From Microbispora sp. NBC_01189 (lineage in GTDB: Bacteria > Actinomycetota > Actinomycetes > Streptosporangiales > Streptosporangiaceae): 64,000 nucleotides of DNA. Below the pieces are notes generated by a model. That model was not told where the DNA came from, searched no databases, and was given only the letters and a program-made list of their open reading frames with translations. The position numbers were made by a program, and so were the translations under genes. Positions 61,168-64,000 of the stretch are shown in pieces. How positions within the stretch are numbered: the stretch's first letter is position 1; every line of letters starts with the position of its first letter. Location of the stretch: the NCBI RefSeq assembly GCF_036010665.1, contig NZ_CP108581.1, positions 7,063,501-7,127,500 on the forward strand, written 5' to 3'.

Positions 61168-62595
61168 GTGCCGTACATGACGATCCGCCTCCGGGACACC
61201 GCGAACGGCCTCCGCGACGGGTTCGCCCGCATCCGCGGCGACTTCAACCTCCCGGACGGCTTTCCCGAGCCGGTGCGGGAGGAGGCCGAACGTGCCGCGA
61301 AGGCTCCGGACATCTCCGCCGAGGATCACACCGGCCTGCCGCTGGTGACGATCGACCCGCCCGGCTCGATGGACCTCGACCAGGCGCTGTGCATCGAGCG
61401 GCGCGGGCCGGGCTACCGCGTCTGGTACGCGATCGCCGACGTCGGAGCGTTCGTCCGGCCCGAAGGGGCGATCGACGGGGAGGCGCGGAGCCGTGGCGAG
61501 ACCGTCTACATGACGGACGGACGGGTGCCGCTGCATCCCCCGGTCCTGTCGGAGGGCGCGGCCAGCCTGCTCCCCGGGCAGACCCGTCCCGCCGTGCTGT
61601 GGCGGCTCGACCTCGACGCCGAAGGCGAGATCGAGTCCGTGGACCTGCGCCGGGCGCTGGTCCGCAGCCGCGACCGGCTCGACTACGAGACGGTCCAGGC
61701 GACCGTGGACGCCGGCCGGGCGGAGGGCACGCTCGCCCTGCTCGCCGAGGTGGGACCGCTCCGGCTCGAACGGGAGCGGGCCAGGGGCGGGCTGTCGCTG
61801 CCGACGCCCGACCAGGAGGTGGTCGCCGACGGCGAGGGCGGCTACCGCCTGGAGTTCCGCGGCAACCAGCCCTGCGAGGCGTGGAACGCGCAGATCTCCC
61901 TGCTCACCGGGATCGCCGCCGCGCGGATCATGCTGGAGGCGGGCGTCGGCGTGCTGCGGGTGCTCCCCCAGGCCGGCCCCGAGGACGTCGAGAAGGTCCG
62001 CCGGGTGGCCGCCGCGCTCGGGGTGCCCTGGCCGGACGGCGCGACGTACGCCGGCGTCGTGCAGAGCCTCGATCCCGCGATCCCCGGGCACGCCGCGTTC
62101 CTGCACGAGTCGACGGTGCTGCTGCGCGGCGCGGCCTACACCGCCTTCGACGGCGGCCCGCCCGGGCGGTCGCTGCACGCCGCCGTCGGCGCGCCGTACG
62201 CGCACGTGACCGCGCCGCTGCGGCGTCTGGTCGACCGGTACGGCACGGAGGTCTGCCTGGCGGCGACGGCGGGCCGGCCGGTCCCCGAAGACGTCGCGCG
62301 GGCGCTGCCCGATCTGCCCGGGCGGATGGCCGAAGGCGGCAGGCGGGCCGCCGGGGTCGAGCGGGCCTGCGTCGACCTCGTCGAGGCGGCCGTGCTGCGG
62401 CCCCGGATCGGCGAGGTCTTCGAGGCGGTTGTCATCGACGTCACCGAGGGCAAACCGGGCGGGCAGGTCCAGGTGACCGACCCCGCCGTCATCGCCCGCT
62501 GCGACGGCGACCGGCTTCCGCTCGGCGAGCGCATCCCCGTACGGCTCACCCGCGCCGACCCCGCCACCCGCGAGGTCCGCTTCACCGCCGCCTGA
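61168..62595 (+). CDS. RNB-domain ribonuclease (RNase II/R-like)
   Basis: A 475-residue protein. The catalytic region GSMDLDQALCIERRGPGYRV lies near residue 66, followed by HPPVLSEGAASLLPGQTRPA, which is the RNB core. Normal RNase II/R have RDIDDAL or RDMDDAL; here the last of the four catalytic Asp residues is Gln (DLDQ), as found in a subgroup of actinobacterial RNB proteins. The C-terminus has an S1-like segment (GEVFEAVVIDVTEGKPGGQV). It lacks N-terminal cold-shock domains. It degrades single-stranded RNA 3' to 5' in characterised relatives; activity here is uncertain because of the Asp substitution. Confidence 0.9.
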   Translation: MPYMTIRLRDTANGLRDGFARIRGDFNLPDGFPEPVREEAERAAKAPDISAEDHTGLPLVTIDPPGSMDLDQALCIERRGPGYRVWYAIADVGAFVRPEGAIDGEARSRGETVYMTDGRVPLHPPVLSEGAASLLPGQTRPAVLWRLDLDAEGEIESVDLRRALVRSRDRLDYETVQATVDAGRAEGTLALLAEVGPLRLERERARGGLSLPTPDQEVVADGEGGYRLEFRGNQPCEAWNAQISLLTGIAAARIMLEAGVGVLRVLPQAGPEDVEKVRRVAAALGVPWPDGATYAGVVQSLDPAIPGHAAFLHESTVLLRGAAYTAFDGGPPGRSLHAAVGAPYAHVTAPLRRLVDRYGTEVCLAATAGRPVPEDVARALPDLPGRMAEGGRRAAGVERACVDLVEAAVLRPRIGEVFEAVVIDVTEGKPGGQVQVTDPAVIARCDGDRLPLGERIPVRLTRADPATREVRFTAA

Positions 62596-62682
62596 CCGGA
62601 AGCGGGCGTATTCCGGCGAATCGCCGCTCGCACTGGGCCGCCGTCGTTATCCTGCCGGTGCGGGCCTACCGGCGGAGGACAT

Positions 62683-63173
62683 ATGACGACCGACGACTCC
62701 GCGCCGGAGGCGGGCCGCGGCCCCCGCCCCTGGAGCGAGTATGCCCTCATGATCGTCGGCCTCGCGGCCCTGTGGGGCGGCTCGAACTGGCTGAAGGCGA
62801 ACTGCGAGCCGCCGAACGCCGTCTGGGCGGCGGGCATCCCCGCCGTCGTCCGGTTCCTCGCCGCCAACCCGCTGCGGGCCCTCGGGTACGTCGCCGAAGG
62901 CCTCCGGGTGACCGCCGCGCCGGCCGTGCTGTTCATCTGCCAGGAGCTGCGGGCCACCGCCCGCTGCGGCAGTACCTCGCGATGTGCCTCACGCTGCTCG
63001 GCATCGCGCTGCTCACGGGGGTGGCCGGCGCGATGCTCGCGCCGGACGTCACCGCCCACGACGTCGCCTACCACGCGGCCATGGGCCTGCTGCTCGGCAC
63101 GGCCCTGCCGGGCGCCGCCGGGCTCGTCCACGTCATGTTCGCCCGGCTCAGGGACCGGAAGGCGGGCCGCTGA
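62683..63173 (+). pseudogene. Frameshifted three-helix membrane protein gene
   Basis: From the ATG at 62683 the frame encodes YALMIVGLAALWGGSNWL and further membrane segments up to FICQELRATA near 62961; the reading then continues convincingly only in another frame as PLRQYLAMCLTLLGIALL and later TAHDVAYHAAMGLLLGTALP, to the stop at 63171-63173. The two parts would join as one 163-residue protein if one base were restored in the GCCCG run at 62959-62963. The rest of the ATG frame (to 63447) is low-complexity and a shadow. Either a real frameshift or a sequencing error. Family unknown. Confidence 0.7.
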
Positions 63174-64000
63174 GGGGCCCCTTCGGCGGCGGTGCGGCCC
63201 TCGGCGCGGACCTCCGCGTCCAGGTCGGCCTCGATCATCATGGCGACCAGCTCCTCGAACCCCACCTCCGGCTTCCAGCCCAGGACGTACTTGGCCTTGC
63301 TCCAGTCGCCGACGAGCAGGTCGACCTCGGCGGGCCGGACGAAACGCGCGGAGGTGCGCACGTACCGGGACCAGTCGTCCACGCCGATGTAGGCGAAGGC
63401 GGCGTCGAGGAACTCGCGCACGGAGTGGGCCTCCCCGCTCGCGATGACGTAGTCGTCCGGCTGATCCTGTTGCAGCATGAGGTGCATCGCCTTCACGTAG
63501 TCCCCGGCGAACCCCCAGTCGCGCCTGGCGTCCAGGTTGCCGAGAACCAGCTCGTGCTGCGTGCCCAGCGCGATCCGCGCCACCGCGCGCGAGATCTTGC
63601 GCGTGACGAACTCGCGGCCGCGACGCGGCGACTCGTGGTTGAACAGGATGCCCGAGCTGGCGTGCATGCCGTAGGTCTCGCGATAGTTGACGGTCATGTG
63701 GTGGCCGAAGACCTTCGCGACCCCGTACGGCGAGCGCGGCCACAGCAGGGTGGTCTCGTTCTGCGGGACGGCCTGCGCCTTGCCGAACATCTCCGAGCTC
63801 GACGCCTGGTAGAAACGCACCTGCCGGCCGCTCCGCTCCTGCTGGAGGCGGACCGCCTCCAGCATGTTCAGCACCCCGCCCCCGGTGACGTCCGCGACCA
63901 TGCGGGCGTTCTCCCAGGAGTAGGCGACGAAGGAGATGGCGCCCAGGTTGTACACTTCGTCGGGATCGGCGCGGGCGAGGACGCGGATGAGGCCGGGCAG
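63068..64000 (-). CDS. gmd: GDP-mannose 4,6-dehydratase (5' end outside window)
   Basis: At least 310 residues; the N-terminus with the Rossmann GxxGxxG is beyond base 64000 (the frame is open through DPDEVYNLGAISFVAYSW). The SDR YxxxK is seen as SPYGVAKVF, with the catalytic Ser in FYQASSSEMFGKAQ; FNHESPRRGREFVTRKI and RRDWGFAGDYVKAMHLMLQQ are characteristic of Gmd. It converts GDP-mannose to GDP-4-keto-6-deoxymannose for fucose or rhamnose sugars. The last 35 or so residues extend beyond the usual end and overlap the convergent frameshifted gene by 106 bases. Confidence 0.93.
   Translation of the reverse strand: MPGLIRVLARADPDEVYNLGAISFVAYSWENARMVADVTGGGVLNMLEAVRLQQERSGRQVRFYQASSSEMFGKAQAVPQNETTLLWPRSPYGVAKVFGHHMTVNYRETYGMHASSGILFNHESPRRGREFVTRKISRAVARIALGTQHELVLGNLDARRDWGFAGDYVKAMHLMLQQDQPDDYVIASGEAHSVREFLDAAFAYIGVDDWSRYVRTSARFVRPAEVDLLVGDWSKAKYVLGWKPEVGFEELVAMMIEADLDAEVRAEGRTAAEGAPQRPAFRSLSRANMTWTSPAAPGRAVPSSRPMAAW

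Overview
This is a very GC-rich actinomycete chromosome segment. Codon usage is strongly third-position G/C, GTG starts are frequent, and many Shine-Dalgarno (SD) sites are GGAGG-like. The gene content (DUF574-type SAM methyltransferase, DUF1707 protein, HelD/HelR-type motor ATPase, separate Ppm1 and Lnt genes, Rv1733c-like membrane protein, DUF222-HNH protein, DUF5925 AAA ATPase) points to a spore- or mycelium-forming actinobacterium, most likely of the order Streptosporangiales. That placement is inference; there is no rRNA or other marker gene here. I see no tRNA, rRNA, CRISPR array, intact insertion sequence, attachment site or replication origin.

Layout. 1-2.2 kb: two luciferase-like flavin or F420 oxidoreductases, a small phosphotransferase and a zinc-ribbon protein. 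2.8-6.2 kb: the ferrous-iron import operon efeUOB behind two overlapping iron-repressor-like palindromes. 6.4-10.9 kb: a four-gene TelA cassette (anchored binding protein, TelA, binding-protein/VWA lipoprotein, XpaC-like membrane protein). 10.9-18.0 kb: a CehA/McbA-type metallohydrolase and methylmalonyl-CoA mutase (mutA-mutB-meaB). 18.2-24.0 kb: a double VOC protein, a PD-(D/E)XK nuclease-like protein, an adjacent nucleotidyltransferase/phosphotransferase pair resembling antibiotic-modifying enzymes, a PGRP amidase and a DUF5925 AAA ATPase. 24.5-29.6 kb: a secreted TNT-like protein followed by a tightly overlapping C39-S9-M20 peptidase operon. 29.6-34.4 kb: a protein kinase with its catalytic domain at the C-terminus, co-oriented with a DUF222-HNH protein, then a decayed chimeric gene. 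34.8-43.8 kb: a DUF1707 protein, a peptide ABC importer without ATPase genes, a divergent LuxR regulator, a DUF4253 protein, a DUF574 methyltransferase, a lactonase-like propeller and an orphan histidine kinase. 44.2-49.7 kb: a small secreted protein, an Rv1733c-like protein, an Acg-like nitroreductase, divergent CBS-BON proteins, a PRC-barrel protein and an FxsA protein; together they look like a dormancy or redox-stress module. 49.7-57.6 kb: Ppm1-Lnt lipoprotein machinery, a HelR-like ATPase, an Lrp regulator, a polytopic membrane protein and an ArsR-AHSA1 pair with a clear operator. 57.8-64 kb: an M24 peptidase, a SpoIIE phosphatase, a 5'-3' exonuclease, an RNB ribonuclease, a frameshifted membrane protein gene and a GDP-mannose 4,6-dehydratase that runs off the window.

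How genes work together: EfeU/O/B form one iron importer; MutA/MutB make the B12-dependent mutase that MeaB protects; the three peptidases probably act in sequence on peptides; Lnt acylates lipoproteins while Ppm1 makes polyprenyl-phosphomannose; the CBS-BON proteins and the nitroreductase may answer one redox or hypoxia signal. At least six loci are truncated, fused or frameshifted, so parts of this region are undergoing gene decay.
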